From assembly GCF_905475395.1 (NCBI RefSeq), contig NC_058337.1, positions 28,482,983 through 28,546,982 of the forward strand: a DNA stretch of 64,000 bases. Direction: 5' to 3'. Below the pieces are notes generated by a model. That model made no database searches and was not told the origin of the DNA. It worked only from the letters and a program-made list of their open reading frames with translations. Origin of the DNA: Chrysoperla carnea. Lineage: Eukaryota; Arthropoda; Insecta; Neuroptera; Chrysopidae. The position numbers were made by a program, and so were the translations under genes. Positions 50,531 to 64,000 of the stretch are shown piece by piece (position 1 is the first letter of the stretch; each line of letters opens with the position of its first letter).

Positions 50531-53500
50531 TTAAAAAAGAAATACAATATAATAAACGTAAAAGCAATTTTTTTTTTTATTCCTATTTTGTATTATCAGT
50601 TCTTAAAAGAACTATAAATAGATCTAGTGACTAAAAGGTTGACTTGAACGGTAATCTACCCACTGGCGATCACCGTACATATAAGGCAATAATAAAAAGA
50701 AATAAAGGCAATATTAAAAATAAAACAAAAACATGAAGATAAGTGTACACAAAGTAATCAAGAAAGATATTGACTGTGGTTAGAGCAAACTTCAGGTTTT
50801 ATTTTGCAATTGGCGAAAATTGCATGAACGTCTTAATAGCTGAGACACTATATATAATTAAATCCATTAAAAATTGCATTCAAAAACCTATTCGTTGTTG
50901 TAACATAATATGCATTCGTATGGTACTTTTTGTATTATATAGTTCTTTTAAATTTATTAAAATCTTAGGGTATTTGAATGCATATAATGTTGTGTATGTA
51001 TATGTAATATATAATAAATGTTGATGAATTGATTATTTCAAATGTAATAAATCCGATTATTATTCAATTAAATATTTGAATATTAGTTTGTGAATAACTT
51101 TTTGTTGTAAATTCAATGTTATGTATCAATTTTTATTCAAATGGAAATAATAAATATTTTATTATCGATAAAAAATATTTAAAATAAAAATCATATTTTT
51201 TTTTGGTGTTACTACATGAGAAAATTTGATTATAAACTGAAGGTTTTTAAAATATTTTATCAAAATATTGTATATGATTATCAAAAAATTTTACGGATTA
51301 TATAATTTTTATGGTAAATAATATGTTATGTTTTATTAGGTAAAAAGGTGTGCCTCCCGTTTCGGATAGGTCGTATTTAATTTAAAAATAATATGCAATA
51401 AATTTTTTTAATTACTACTGTTTACGCACACAGTAGTAGAGTAGTAGAGGATACTTAGAATGCTTTAACTAGTGCAAATATTTTGACGAGTAGATGCATA
51501 CAAAGTTAAGTGATTTAGGTAGTTCTATCCCAGCAACCCAGTCAAAAATTATTGACTTATTACCCATGCTACACGTATCTAAGATAATATAAAGACAGGT
51601 ATTCTAATCATTCATGCGGTTGCCGCCACGAGTGTGACCAGTACACTAACTGACTGTCAACTAATAGTACTTCCATACTAACTCCGTTAAGACGTATTTC
51701 TCTAGCGAAAATAACTTTCAACAAGTTAAAACGAATATTATGTAATAAAGTGATAAGTTTAAACACTAAACAAAAAGTTCTACTATCGTGTGTGTGTGGC
51801 CAGTGTTAACTTATGGTTGTGAAAGTTGGGTTGAAACAGGATTTTTGGGGTTTTTTATAAAACGGTTCTAACGATTTCGATTAAACTTGGCACAAGGCTA
51901 GACTTTAAGGTGTTCCTAGGATTGGTATAAGCCACATATCCGGGAAATTTCGAGAAGATCTACACACTAGGAAAAACCTTTCCAAATAGAGCAAAATGGG
52001 ATTTTCTAGGGAGATGCTGAGGGGACAGCAGTGAAACTTCGTATCAGGGTTTATATCAACAAGGTCCTAGGTTGGATATTAACTCTCCTCTAGGACCCCT
52101 TCCCCTAGAGCCGTGGAGCTGGAGGGGATGAAATCGTCAAAATTGGTCAAATCAACCATACCCAAAATTAATCAAATATTATTTAAAATGTCTTTTTAAG
52201 TAACTTTTGTAACTTGGAAATCTTTGCTTAACCTCATCCTTACCAAACTAATCGCATAATTATTCAAATTGCTCACATAATCAAATAAATCAAATAAAGA
52301 AATAATTAAAACTAAATTAAGCCAAATTAGTGAAGTTAATAGCTTACAATTGGCTGCTTTCAAAAAAAATATTACAAAAATAAGATATCAATTTTATATT
52401 ATAATAAAGTCTTGTCCGATGTTTCGGACCGTTTATTTAGTTTTATACAGAATTAACGTCTTCAGTAATACAACTTTTTTTTAAATTTCTGGAGTTTTTG
52501 AGATACTTCTAACAAAAGTTTTTCTGGGCTGAAGAGTCCAAAGTTTTTATGTTGGGCTTACGTTAGAGATGTAAGCTTTTTATATTAGAATGTACTCATC
52601 AAGTTCTATATGGCACCAAAAGTTTACTTTGTTTGCAAAATGTAAGAGTTATCTTATAATTTTTAAAACAGATTAGATAATTTTCCCTTTTTATCCCTTC
52701 TGATCGAGGATCCCGGGGCACCAACTCGGTAGCCTCATTGTACTTCCAGCCCTGGTCTGTTGTAATCACGTGTTGTAGAAAATTAAAAGCTAGTTGATTT
52801 CGTTTAAAAATAATGTACAGGTATTTTGACATCTACAACATATTTTGTTATCATTTTTGAAGCAAGTTATTTTCCAACATTTTGACAGTATAAATACTTA
52901 TGTGTTAGTTATTATGATATGCGTGTTCTTCTTCGTTTTAAAATATTATTAGGAGTCTTTAATAAACTTTTGTTGTTGTTTTTTTATATAAATAAAATGT
53001 CACCAAGTGATATTATAAAAAGTTGCGTAATATTTTGAGGTTATTACATATTAAAATTAAAAAAAAAAAAAACATAATATCTACATAATACTTGACTTTA
53101 GTTATGTTTTTGTATGTATCTTATATTTATAAAATGTCATACTTTTTGTTTTTATTCGTATATATTGTTGTAGAATATTTATTGTATTGCGCATACAATT
53201 TTTTTGTTACATAATACTGTGTTTGGTATCATAATTGTTGTCCTTTTTGATACGGAAGTTTTATTGTTGTCAGAGTGTTATTAAATAAACTCTTAGTAAA
53301 AATAAGACGGAACAAATTTTTTTTTTCTGAAGTTTTGCAGTACATTTAATCTGCGTTCCAAATACTGTTGAATTTACGGAAATTTGAGGAAAAACATTAT
53401 GTTTTCGTTCTCTAGGTCAAAAATTTCTATTTTTCACTTTCTTTAGCCAAAACCTCGGTACGTCGATGGAAGTGCAGACGGAGTTTATTAAAGCTAACAT

Positions 53501-56500
53501 TTTCTTTTTGAATAATCTGCCAATGGACAAAAATGTCTGAAGTGTGAGTGTCTTATTTCAAAAGTGAATGAGATACTGACTTCGACAACATACCAATAGT
53601 TTCAATATAGGTACATCGTTGATATGTTTAGAAAGCAGAACCATACCTAATCAAAAGCTGCAGTTTTTGGTCTCGAAAACATACTCATTTTTGCTCTGCT
53701 TGAAGTATGCAGAAATAAGGTATTGATATTTTACAAAATAGCGGTAACGCAAACACCATTGCATTTGTTGAGGAAACCTAAATTGCCATTCCGTTATGCT
53801 GGTTTCATAACAGGTTAAGGATTACAGCTTTGGATGTCGGAAAGATATAATTTTAATTCGGGTAAGAACATATAAAATGTTTCCTTAACTGGTCTGAGAG
53901 AAGCAGTAGATAGTATGGATTGCAGATAGTGGTGGGGACGGCTGGAACATTCTTGATTTTGCAGAAAGGAGATAAAAATAAAATTGTATTTATTTATATG
54001 AAATTGAGCTTTAATAACTTAAATTTTACTAAAGAAGCAAAAACTAGCGAACTCGCATATCATAACACATAAAATTCAATATTTATTCTAAAATAATAAT
54101 ATAATTTTTCAGCGTTTTTCCTCACCAAATATATCGCCACCATAATAAATTCTGTAACTGAAAATTTATTTATGGACCCCTCTGTAATTTGAAAACAAAG
54201 AAATTAAAGGTTTAGTTAATATAATTTAAGTTTAAGCGATTCATGAATGTGATTTAAAAATTAATATATGATAAAAAGTGAATTCAAAATGTGTCAAATT
54301 TGATTTCTTTAGATAAAATTTAAATTATATCACATAATAGGTTTATAAAGGTTGATTCAATTTTGGCTTCCACATTAAATTAATAAGAAAAACATAATTT
54401 TTACAACCTTAATCTTTTTTATTAAAATTTTTATTTTCTATTCATTACAATACGGTAGTTAGCTGATATCGATTTCAATGTATCTTTCGTAAAAAATTTG
54501 AAAATGTGCGAGAATAGGTGACAAGAACTAAACTAAAAATAAATTTGGTTGATAAACATGAAAGATATAAGCAATTAAATAATTTTATCTACCTTTTCTT
54601 GCAAAACGACTTTTGATATGTAGGCCTACCTAGTCTCTATGACTATCTTCGTGTTATCTTCCTCTCTTTGCATTTGTTCATTCAAATCCTTCATATTTTC
54701 GTAGTTTTTGATGTTATCCAAAAATTGATTTCACAAGATGTTTTAAAAAATTTAAGGCATCTATTCTAGTGTGTAGAAATTATGCGAATAGCGAGTTGCT
54801 CCTGAATAAGGATATCTTAAGAAAGGCTAATCTTAGATTGGGGAAGAAACGCACTTGTGGCACTACAAGACAGACTTGCAAAGTAAGCAAAATTGTTGCT
54901 TCAATAAGCAGAATTGTTGTGGCTATTACTAGACACTAAGGTTAGGTGGCAAGTACGCTAAACAACTGGATTTACCATAGTGCTTCACAATAAATGCAGG
55001 AGCTAGCACAGTGGGGAGGAGGAGGAAATGTCTCATCTTCTCTTGCCATGGGACGATGAACTCATTTGAGCCAGTCTTTCTTTGACACTTTGACCGAAAT
55101 TCCGCTGTCGACAATCCTGTTGTAATTAAACATCTCTAAATGGTTCATTTAATAGTGGCCAGGGATCGACCAACAATCTTTTCGATATCACAAGGGACTC
55201 TATGGTATAAGTGTGTCAACTTAGGACAGTCACTCTAACCAAACTCTGAGTCTTTTCGACATCATTTCTACATTTCTAGTTTAAATAAAAAAAATGATGT
55301 TTTTCTTAATAATTTAATGTTGAAGCTAAAATTGAATCACCTTTTACAAACACACGGTGTTATTTAGTGTAGGAGGTTGCGATTTGTATTTGAAGTAGAA
55401 ATTGTATCAGATCTTTATTAGTATGCAATGTACGAGATCATTTTGCACGATAAGTTAGATATAATAGTTAAGTTGCTATTCTAAATAAAACCATTGTTCT
55501 TAACTTTTTAAAAAAAATACAAAATGTATTACTCTACATTAATTTAGAGTCTTAATTCCCATTCTGTTTTTGTTTTTTAAGCAGGATATAATGGGAAAAT
55601 ATGCCTAATTTTAGTAAAATCTCAAAATAAAAAGTTTACACTTATAAAGTTGAGCAGAAAAAATTTTGGTCTATTTGAAGAGCGGAAATTTAATTTTAAG
55701 TTAGAAAAATATATAATGTATGATGGCGTTGAGCACTAGAATTAGTATTTTAATATTACAGTGTTTTTCTTTCAGAAAATTAAAGAATTGCATATATTGT
55801 CAGGAATTTTGTGCATTTCTACGCATGAAAAACAGTGAGATATAATTATTACTATTAGAAATAATTTTTTTACACTACTGACACTAAGTCTAAGAAGAAA
55901 ACTATAAAAAGTTATTCGATTCTATTAACATGTTATAACACTATATTTTTCTAATACTTACACTGAGTCTAACAACAAGTTCTGCAGATAATTACCTATA
56001 GTTTTAATGATTTTAAATATTTTTAAATGGGTTTTTAGAACTGGACAGAAAATAATTTTGAAATGCACAAATCGGAAGTAGATCTGTACAATTTTTAAAA
56101 AACTGCACGTTAAAAGAAGTGCAAGGAACGAATAAACAAAGGTATAGTAAGAAATTTTAACTTAGTTTTGTGATCAAGACGATATTATTAGACATCTGAA
56201 AATCTAATACATATGCATATAAATATTGCACAAATACAAACAAGAAAACATATGGCCTTTTATGTGTGAATGAGTGTATCACTTGTTTTCCTTTTTTTAT
56301 TCTATTATTATTATCATTATTATTATTTTTAAATATATTTTATTCATAGACTTTAAAGTTTATGATTTATGAATAATAAAATATAAATAATTAATTGTAA
56401 TAACAGGCGTGTATTCAGTGAATTTTCAAAAACAGTATTAATTAAATTTTATAATTAATTTCACAATATGTTGTATCTTCTTCTTAACAATTCATTACTT

Positions 56501-57061
56501 TCAAGTTATTTCTTTTTCAATTAAAACATTTCCAAAAATTTGTATAAAAAAATGATAGCTCTCTAATCCTTTTCATCTCATCTGATGTCCTTGACCACCA
56601 CTTTGATATTGATTTAAGAAGGAGTGTTATAAGTTTAAAGTGTTTATCTGAGTGTCTGTGTGTTTCTCAGTGGCATCGTAGCCCTTAAACGGTCGAACCG
56701 ACTTGATTGAGAATATTTTATAGCCTAGTTTCCAAAAATCGGTTAACAAGGAATAAATCGCATTTGTCGGGGGTTTTTAAATTTTGTAAATTTCACTTGT
56801 TTTTAAGATAATCTTTTCTTCTAATTGAGTTCAGAATTGTAATTTCAAAACATATTATTTTTTTATACATTAGAGAAGAAGAAGATATAAATTTCTTCAT
56901 TAAAGAAGAAGTTGATGTAAATTACTGATTTCTCATCACTAATTTAAACATATCAATACATTTTAGTCTCCCTCAAACAGATCATCTTTATTTTCCATTA
57001 TTTAAGCCACAAGACGTACGGAGAGTCCATGCAAACTGTTAATTTTAATTATATCAATTTA
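50531..57061. other. Gene-poor region
   Basis: No convincing gene over 6.5 kb. Noted items: a GC-richer tract at 51840-52130, a GC-rich island at 52690-52760 inside a 77-codon minus frame, and a decayed piece of SINE family 2 at about 55185-55245. The remainder is AT-rich. Confidence 0.45.
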
Positions 57062-57200
57062 AGAGCCTAAATGGCCGAGCGGTCTAAAGCATTAGTCTTA
57101 GAACGTGGGACTATTTAGACTTAGGTTGCGGATTCGAATTCAGGCAGCGGCAGTGTGAACAATTTATAATTAATGGGAGTGCAGAATTGCGTTTACCAAT
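57062..57200 (+). mobile_element. SINE family 1 head copy, tRNA-like
   Basis: A box TGGCCGAGCGGTCTAA and B box GGTTGCGGATTCGAATTC, about 85 bp overall as in a tRNA with a long variable arm. It is followed by the family-1 body word CAGGCAGCGGCAGTGTGAAC. The body shows it is a SINE head rather than a working tRNA gene. The 3' part is lost. Confidence 0.82.
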
Positions 57201-59539
57201 ATAAAATTTCACTAAAAACAAAATGTGTATAATGTTTCCACTACTATACAAATAGCATTTTAGTTCAAAAAAATTAGAGCGGATTGAAATACTGCACTAT
57301 TTATTACATAATGTCAAGACTCTGACCCATTTTTGGACTCTTGAAGCTCTATATCTATTTACACAACATAAAAACTATTAAATAAAAATATAATTATAAA
57401 TTCGTGCTATCAGAGGGAATTCACTACACGTACGTCTCACCTATTAGTTAATTTCACTGTCGTGTATTAAGATAATTTTAGCTAAAGAAAATATTACTTT
57501 TATTAATAATAATTTAAATAAATAATATTTGTATGTATATTTAAATATATCTATGTCTATAAGTATGAATATTTATTAATAATGACCTACTTTTATACAT
57601 TATATATCTTTTTGCCATTTCATTTATAAAATAAATAAGAATAAAATAAAAAAGAATACGGTTCTGTTGACATAATAACTTTCATTTTTTATAAATAAAA
57701 TTATATTATTATAATGATCATTTTGTATTCTTTTACAGTGAACAACGTCAATTGTATACAATAAATATATTTTACTATACTATACTATACTATATCACAG
57801 TACAATTATTGATAAAATTACACAGTGTATTTAATTTGTTAAATGTTATGTAACTGAATTTCTTGTTTAAATTAGATCATAAAGAGGAGCCAATTAGCCA
57901 CCATGTTAGTCACCATCCATATAGAATCGGAGCTAGCAACGCTACAGAATAGTTGATTTCAACACGAATGGACTTAGAAACTATATAGGAGGCCAGGACG
58001 CTAGTAAGCTTTTAACTTTTGTATAACAATTTTTTGTGTAACAAATATGTATATAATATCTCTATGGTAACAAATTATAGTGTAACAAAAAAACGACACC
58101 TATGTAATTGGAGCTATGCAATGAAATAATTGATTATGATCTTTGGTAAGTTCTGATTATTCTGTTCGTAGATGGCGTTTGTCTATTTTCATAACTTTAT
58201 AAAGGAAAACTTGACAAAAAATTATTAAAAACTAATTTATTACCATTCCTTCAACGTGCTAGTTATTCAATAATACATAATTTATTACGAAAGGAGCATA
58301 GTTCCTACCGGGTGTCCCACAATACCCCTTGATATTTTTTCTTCTTATTGATATTAGATGTTGATGCAGTACGTGCGAGTGGCTGCTTATACCCTTTTAG
58401 CAAAATGAATTATAAACAGTTTTGCCGTTGTTAACACCGTGTCAGATATTATTTTCATAATTTAAGATAAAACGTTTTTAAATCGTTTTAGTGTGGCTCT
58501 AATTTTACTTTGATTTGGTTATATACTAAAAGAAGATTTTGCCTTGTTTTTGACACAAATGCAACTGCTTTACTAGCGCGTAATTAGAGTTAACGCAACC
58601 GCTTTCAGGTTCAAGACGTACTTCATTCCTATCTAAGTTCAATAAAACATATAAAGCAGTAAATGATATAGTAATTTATCTAATTTTATTTAAATTTCAG
58701 ATTTCGCTTTTTCGTTCTGAAAAGAAATCTCCAGTCTTTAACTCATTTCCAAATATATGCATTTTTGAGATTATTTTCGATTTGCTTGCCTAGTTCTAAT
58801 ATTGGAGAACATTGAAAGCTATACACGCAATTAAAATATGGGACATATAACACCATTGAAGTTAACCTTTTGTGTCATTTAAAAATCAGATACATAATCG
58901 ATAAGAAATAAGACTTTAATTTAGAAATTGATTCATTGTAAAAAGCTAATAAAAAATCGGTCTGACATGATTCTCTGTTCTTGAAATTAATTTTTGATAA
59001 TGGTTAGTGGTAGAGAGAAAGTTTCACTAATAGTTGTGCTTCAATATTATTAGAAATTGAATGAAAAACACACTGTATTGTGAGCATAGACAGATTTTCA
59101 CAGTCAATTTCTGCCAAGTTTCTTGGATTTGAAAATTTTAAAAACCCATAAATTCCATTTAACTTTGGTTTGAGACAGTTTTTCGTAAAATTACTTTTTT
59201 CCAATGTCTATTTCATTATTAAATTATCTCAATTTGGCCAACTGTCACATATACCTCTGTATCTATTGTATGATTTCCTCGATAGTTCATAATTTTTTTC
59301 ATAATAAATTTGCATTGTACCCTCCCCCATACAATCTTTTATCGCTTTTTTCTCCTGGGATATTAGATTATATAAGTTTACGCTATTTTCTTGCGAAAAA
59401 ATTTGTCAAGTTCCGAATATCTGTCTCAATACGATATCACATTGATTAAAAGTTTTCTTAGATATTTCTTATGAAAACTTACGTGTATCGTTTTTAGGCG
59501 TCTATCAAATGACCGGTTTTAACGAGCGACTTAAATTGT
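57201..59539. other. Spacer
   Basis: AT-rich, with a TATAC pentanucleotide microsatellite at about 57770-57795. No gene seen. Confidence 0.4.
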
Positions 59540-59576
59540 AAGCAGTCGATATATTATTCTGTAGTTCTATATTATT

Positions 59577-59606
59577 AACAGTTCTGCAGTTATCTGCAGA
59601 ACTGTT
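59577..59606. repeat. Perfect hairpin, 13-bp arms
   Basis: AACAGTTCTGCAG (59577-59589) pairs exactly with CTGCAGAACTGTT (59594-59606) over a TTAT loop. GCAGTCGATAT and CTGCAGTTCTGCAGAT repeat within the next 150 bp. Confidence 0.9.
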
Positions 59607-60297
59607 GTTGATTTTATGATATTTGAAGTTGAATATTTGATATTTCAGTAGAAATTGCAGTCGATATGTACTCAACTGCATACATTTGGAGGGTTTGACT
59701 GCAGTTCTGCAGATCACAACATGCATATATGCAATCCGCCTAAAAGCATTGACTAAAAGCATATCAACATATCAACATGTATCTTACACAACATTTTTTA
59801 AATTGATTACATTTTGTAGTGAAAAAGAGTAACTTCCACACAAATACAAATGTTTTAAAAATACAAACACATACATAATAATAATAATGATTGTGAACAC
59901 ATTAAAATATTATTATGACGAACTTACAGACAAACAGATGGACTGACATAATGTATAAAAATTTTTAATTTCACTTTCGCTGAATATATTTTTATTTTTT
60001 TTTTTGTAAAATAATTGATTAAAATTGTTGTTGTAGGTTTATTACCGTGGAAGTGTACCGTGTTAGATTTATAAGTTAGTGTTGAATGGGATGGGGGGTC
60101 CCAGTATCCTAAATTTTTGTTTGTATATTAAAAGAGAATTTTTATTACTGTTTAATATTATTATAAATACCAGTTTTATTTACTACTGTCGTTTAGATTG
60201 TCATTTGAATGTTAATAATCTTTCAGCCCATGATTGGACATAAATTTAAAGTGACAATTTCTTATATAACATCTCTTTTTAATGGGATTTTTTAATA

Positions 60298-61130
60298 TTT
60301 GTATACCCTGAATATATTAAAAATATACCAACGTAATACTGATTTTAGTTCCAAGTTTGAAACGCTTAGAAATATTTATGACACGAACAAAATGATGGTA
60401 TAAACGTTCATAAAATAATCATTTCCATTTGTTTGTCCATTCATCCGTCCGCCCGTGAGTTTGAGTTCGAAAATGAGCAAAATATGTCCATTGGGTCTAG
60501 GGTCGATAGGATTCATTTTGTAAACCCTTAGACATAGAATAAAAGCTTAAATGTAAAAATGTTCCTTGTAAAAAAATAAACAACTTTGGTGTCCATTTTC
60601 TCCAAAACTGTAAAAGATAGAGATTAGGTAGCTTCGACTAATGGTTTTGTGAAAGAGTATCGAAAAACGACAAAAAATTTCTAGAAAATACTATCGAAAA
60701 TTTTCGAAAACCAAAACGAATGGCAAAATTCGAAAACCAAAATAATTGTGTTAGTTTTTTAATCTTCTAATTTATTAAAAATTTTGCAAGCATTGGTTAG
60801 GTTATATTGGCTGTCTACGAAGGACACACTTAGGCTATAGTATCACACATATTGTGATACCATATATGTGTTTAACCACCTTTTCCGCTGATAATAATTT
60901 CATTTATCAACGTCTCAATTATTTTGAGCTGAGTACACCTCTTTCAGGCATATACCATGCACTACTTGAGCCCATCATATAACTATTAATTTAATTAATT
61001 TTTGTTGTTACGGAGAAATTGAACCCGCTACCCTAGGCATACCGCGAACGGAATTATGCAAGTACTGACATTCAGCACTTTCTATACAGAATATTCTAAC
61101 AATTAACTCAGTCAATTATTTGCTTTCACT
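60298..61130 (-). repeat. 'GACGGACGG' repeat, diverged, with nested SINE
   Basis: Reverse copy: AAACGCTTAGAAATATT, CCGTCCGCCCG (about 60450), the AAAGCTTAAATGTAAAAATG block, and the terminal AACAATTAACTCAGTCAATT at about 61092. A family-2 SINE (60794-61062) lies inside. Confidence 0.75.
60794..61062 (-). mobile_element. SINE family 2, reverse copy
   Basis: GGTTAGGTTATATTGGCTGT at the left (tail), ACCATGCACTACTTGAGCCC in the body and GAACCCGCTACCC (B box complement) at the right. The B box is slightly degenerate. Confidence 0.82.
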
Positions 61131-61555
61131 TTTTTGGTATTGAAATTATAAACCAAGAGTCAGAGCTGTAATTTCGCCACACTTTGCACTTTTTCGTGAA
61201 GGGTGGACTTTGCTAAGTATTCATGCTATCTTGTTGTTTTAGGGAGTCCGATTCAAGGATAGGTACCGTCATTTTAAATAGTGGTCATGATATCAAAAAA
61301 AATGCTTGGGTTCAAAATGAATTGACCAAAAATCTGGTTGACATCTGAACTGACTATAGGTGAGACCATATAATACTAAAAATGCTATTATATCGTTTTT
61401 TTTGCGGACAAGACACATCCAGGTCTGGTTTTGCATTCGATTTAGGAAGTAACTTATAAAATTTGTAACCTTTTTTGATTCTATATAAACTATGAAAATT
61501 TTTTTTTGTAATACATTTTCGGTGAAAGTTTCTGGTAAACAACGAAATCGGCTAA

Positions 61556-61840
61556 ATTTTGATATTCAAGGGTTTTTGAAGTTGCTGATCACGAATACGA
61601 TGTTCAAAAGTTTTCTTGATGTACCAGGCCCCTAGGTACACCGAGAAGTATTTTAGGGGTCATGTTCGCGATCAGCGATCTCGAAAACCCTGGAGTAATT
61701 ATTTTTAATGCATTTTATAACAATTTAAAGATAAATGTGGGAATGAGGTGTATAACCAGGTCGTCTTGGTCACGAAGTGCTTCGAGGAAACTTTTGAACA
61801 TAATATCCTGATCTCAAAAACCCTCGTTAAATATTGACTA
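61556..61840. repeat. Diverged inverted repeat
   Basis: AAGGGTTTTTGAAGT...GATGTTCAAAAGTTTTC at about 61568-61617 pairs with the complement at about 61790-61832. A third related word (CGATCTCGAAAACCCT) lies near 61676. Old foldback element likely. Confidence 0.5.
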
Positions 61841-64000
61841 AGTAATAAATTTGTGGATTTACGAAAATGCAACTTGGCGATGGCAAAAAAATATCATGGA
61901 TTGAATAGAATTACTATAGGTCATAAATTGTATAATTGGTTTCTGAATGAAATGAAAAAAATCGCATCTCGATGTGTCTTGCCCGAAAAAAAATCAGTTT
62001 CAAATGTTATATCGTCTCGCCTACTATCTTAACTGTTCTTGTAGTATAAGAAGACTTTTTTGAAGACGTAATATTATGTCTTTTATTGAAGCATAATTGA
62101 AACAACCGAAAATTTTTGTTTTGTCTCTAATATTCCTGAGTTAATAAAACCAATTTTTGTGTGTGTGAACTTTTCAAGGTTTTAAAAAAAAATTTAACAA
62201 CAATTTTCTGTATGTTTATGCCTGCCTGTCTACCTTTACTTAACGGAAATGGTTATTTTAAATAACTTTTTAGGCATCTTTTTTCACTATTTTATGTTAA
62301 CTATAACAAATACAAAAATGTTATGCCTAAAAATAAGTAATGCTTACAAATAAAAATTTTTCCACGTTTTCCAAGAGAACCAATAAAGAATTTTCCTATC
62401 CTCGAAGCTAGTGAGTATATAAGTTGTCATTTTAAAGAACTTTTGTTTGCATTTTTGAATGAACGCTTCGTATGGTGTTAAGAGTATATGGCTTTTTAGT
62501 TTTCAGTAATTCTTGGTTGAGTTACGCAATTGAGGGAAATTTTTACGGTCTTCATCCTAATTGATTCGTTATTTTTTGTAAATGTTTGTATATGTAGCTC
62601 GAAGATTTGTTTTTTAAAATTTGTGTGAAAAGTATCGCAACAAATGAGTTACAAAAATTGTTTCTTTCTTCGAAGATGACTACTCACAAAAATTACTATA
62701 TACTTCCTCAAAAACTTCCTCAGTTTCTTGCAAGCTCCTTTTGTTTGAATAAAGATAAAACAAAGCGGCTATCCGACATCGCAAAGATAAATAACTAAAA
62801 ATAATAATTTCTTCCAAAAGAGTAGGCTTCTTTTAAAAAGTAGTAACAATGTTACTAAAAAGTATTTATTTATTTCCTGATTGACATCCAATTATATACT
62901 TACTATGTTAATTAAGCCAACAATAATAAAATATGACCTAAATTAAAATCTGTAGGTAGGTATATGGATATGTATTATTTTAGTTTAAATACAGGTAATT
63001 ACTAATTATACACTTACACTTTTATATACAAACATAAATATTAATGATGAATAATAATAATAAAATCCAAATATGCATATATAAAAGTTATTATATTATG
63101 ATGCTTTATTTAGATTAAGTATGAAGATGAGAATAGATTTTACTTTCATCCATCCATCCAAGCATCTATCTGAGTGTATATGTGTGTGTGTGTGTGAGTT
63201 GTCTGAAAAGATTCATAATTATTATATTGTTTGAACGATGAAAAAAAAATAGATAATTTAACATTTACAATAAAAAAAGTATGTTACTTTTTAATTATTC
63301 TTTATGATTATATATTATGTACAATATGTTTGGTATGATGTCATAAGTACTGTAATATAAGCGTCGTGCGTAAGATTTTAATAGATGAGGAGTATCCACG
63401 TACTTTCGCGTTGTATTAACTCCCCTTGATACCATTGGGGTCATCAAGTAGGATGTCCAAAAAGTGCATGTGCCTCCCTGGCAAAAATCGGAATCCACAA
63501 ATATGTTTATCCTTTCTCGGATAGACTTTATACTACGAAGTGCAAATATCGACAAAGCACCATTATTCTAAGTAGGCAAGACTATCAGAAGGCTAGCCAT
63601 ATCTTTAACCGTTGCCCAATTCGGCGGACATAAGTACCGTGGTGCACGCCTTTAGTCTGCTGATCTGCAAAGACACCATTGTCATAAAAACGCTGTGGCC
63701 TTAGGAATAAAGTTTAGAAGCCTTTGGGAATAATACCTTAGTATACACAGACTATGGCTTGGTTGATGGTATCAGACACGATCTGTTGGTAACGCAACAT
63801 CTATATTGAACACCTAATCGGACAGAGACAGTACCACGATCAGCCTCTTGACCCTATACACAGGTATCCCCGATAACCCAAACAGCTGAGTCATTTGTCC
63901 TTCCACCATGTGTGATAATAGTGAGTGTTTGCTTTTATTACTCATCTATGATCCTATATGTGTGTGCGATTATTTTAATAGACTGTCAGCTCGTGACACA
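61841..64000. other. Spacer to window end
   Basis: No gene recognised. A TG dinucleotide run lies at about 63180-63197. The last 650 bp (63330-63900) are clearly GC-richer and may be a decayed mobile element or pseudogene that continues past or near the window edge. Confidence 0.4.

Noticed and set aside
57062-57146. A functional tRNA (Leu/Ser-like) gene.
   Set aside because: The acceptor stem does not pair convincingly, and the sequence continues into the SINE family-1 body.

Overview
The window is AT-rich eukaryotic DNA with small introns inside genes, long repeat-rich gaps and no bacterial-style operons. The three recognisable genes (peroxin-13, a Neto-type CUB/LDLa receptor accessory protein, and origin recognition complex subunit 1), the tRNA-derived SINEs and the hAT/foldback MITEs all point to an insect. 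I cannot fix the order from the sequence alone.

Layout: 1-6.0 kb holds no gene, but contains an inverted repeat (2634-2920) and dispersed repeats. 6.0-9.0 kb carries pex13 on + (two coding exons, 378 aa). 9.0-16.6 kb is intergenic with tandem and dispersed repeats. 16.6-26.0 kb carries neto on + (ten coding exons, 655 aa to the first stop). Its introns hold hairpins and a 787-bp foldback element. 26.0-30.6 kb is the convergent neto/ORC1 intergenic region and contains a textbook non-autonomous hAT element with a perfect 8-bp target duplication. 30.6-33.8 kb carries ORC1 on - (seven exons, 558 aa), with a palindromic MITE in one intron. From 33.8 to 64 kb I find no convincing gene. That stretch is a mosaic of SINE copies, a 'GACGGACGG' repeat family, inverted-repeat elements, microsatellites and degenerate sequence.

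The three genes are not a functional module: peroxisome import, synaptic glutamate-receptor clustering and DNA replication licensing. The most interesting observation is that the neto stop codon is a TGA followed by C, and the same frame then stays open for 57 codons of protein-like, locally GC-enriched sequence before a TAA. That is what a programmed stop-codon readthrough extension looks like. Other items of note are an ORC1 with no visible N-terminal BAH domain, a cluster of perfect hairpins in neto intron 4, and several apparently uncatalogued MITE/SINE families with nested insertions.
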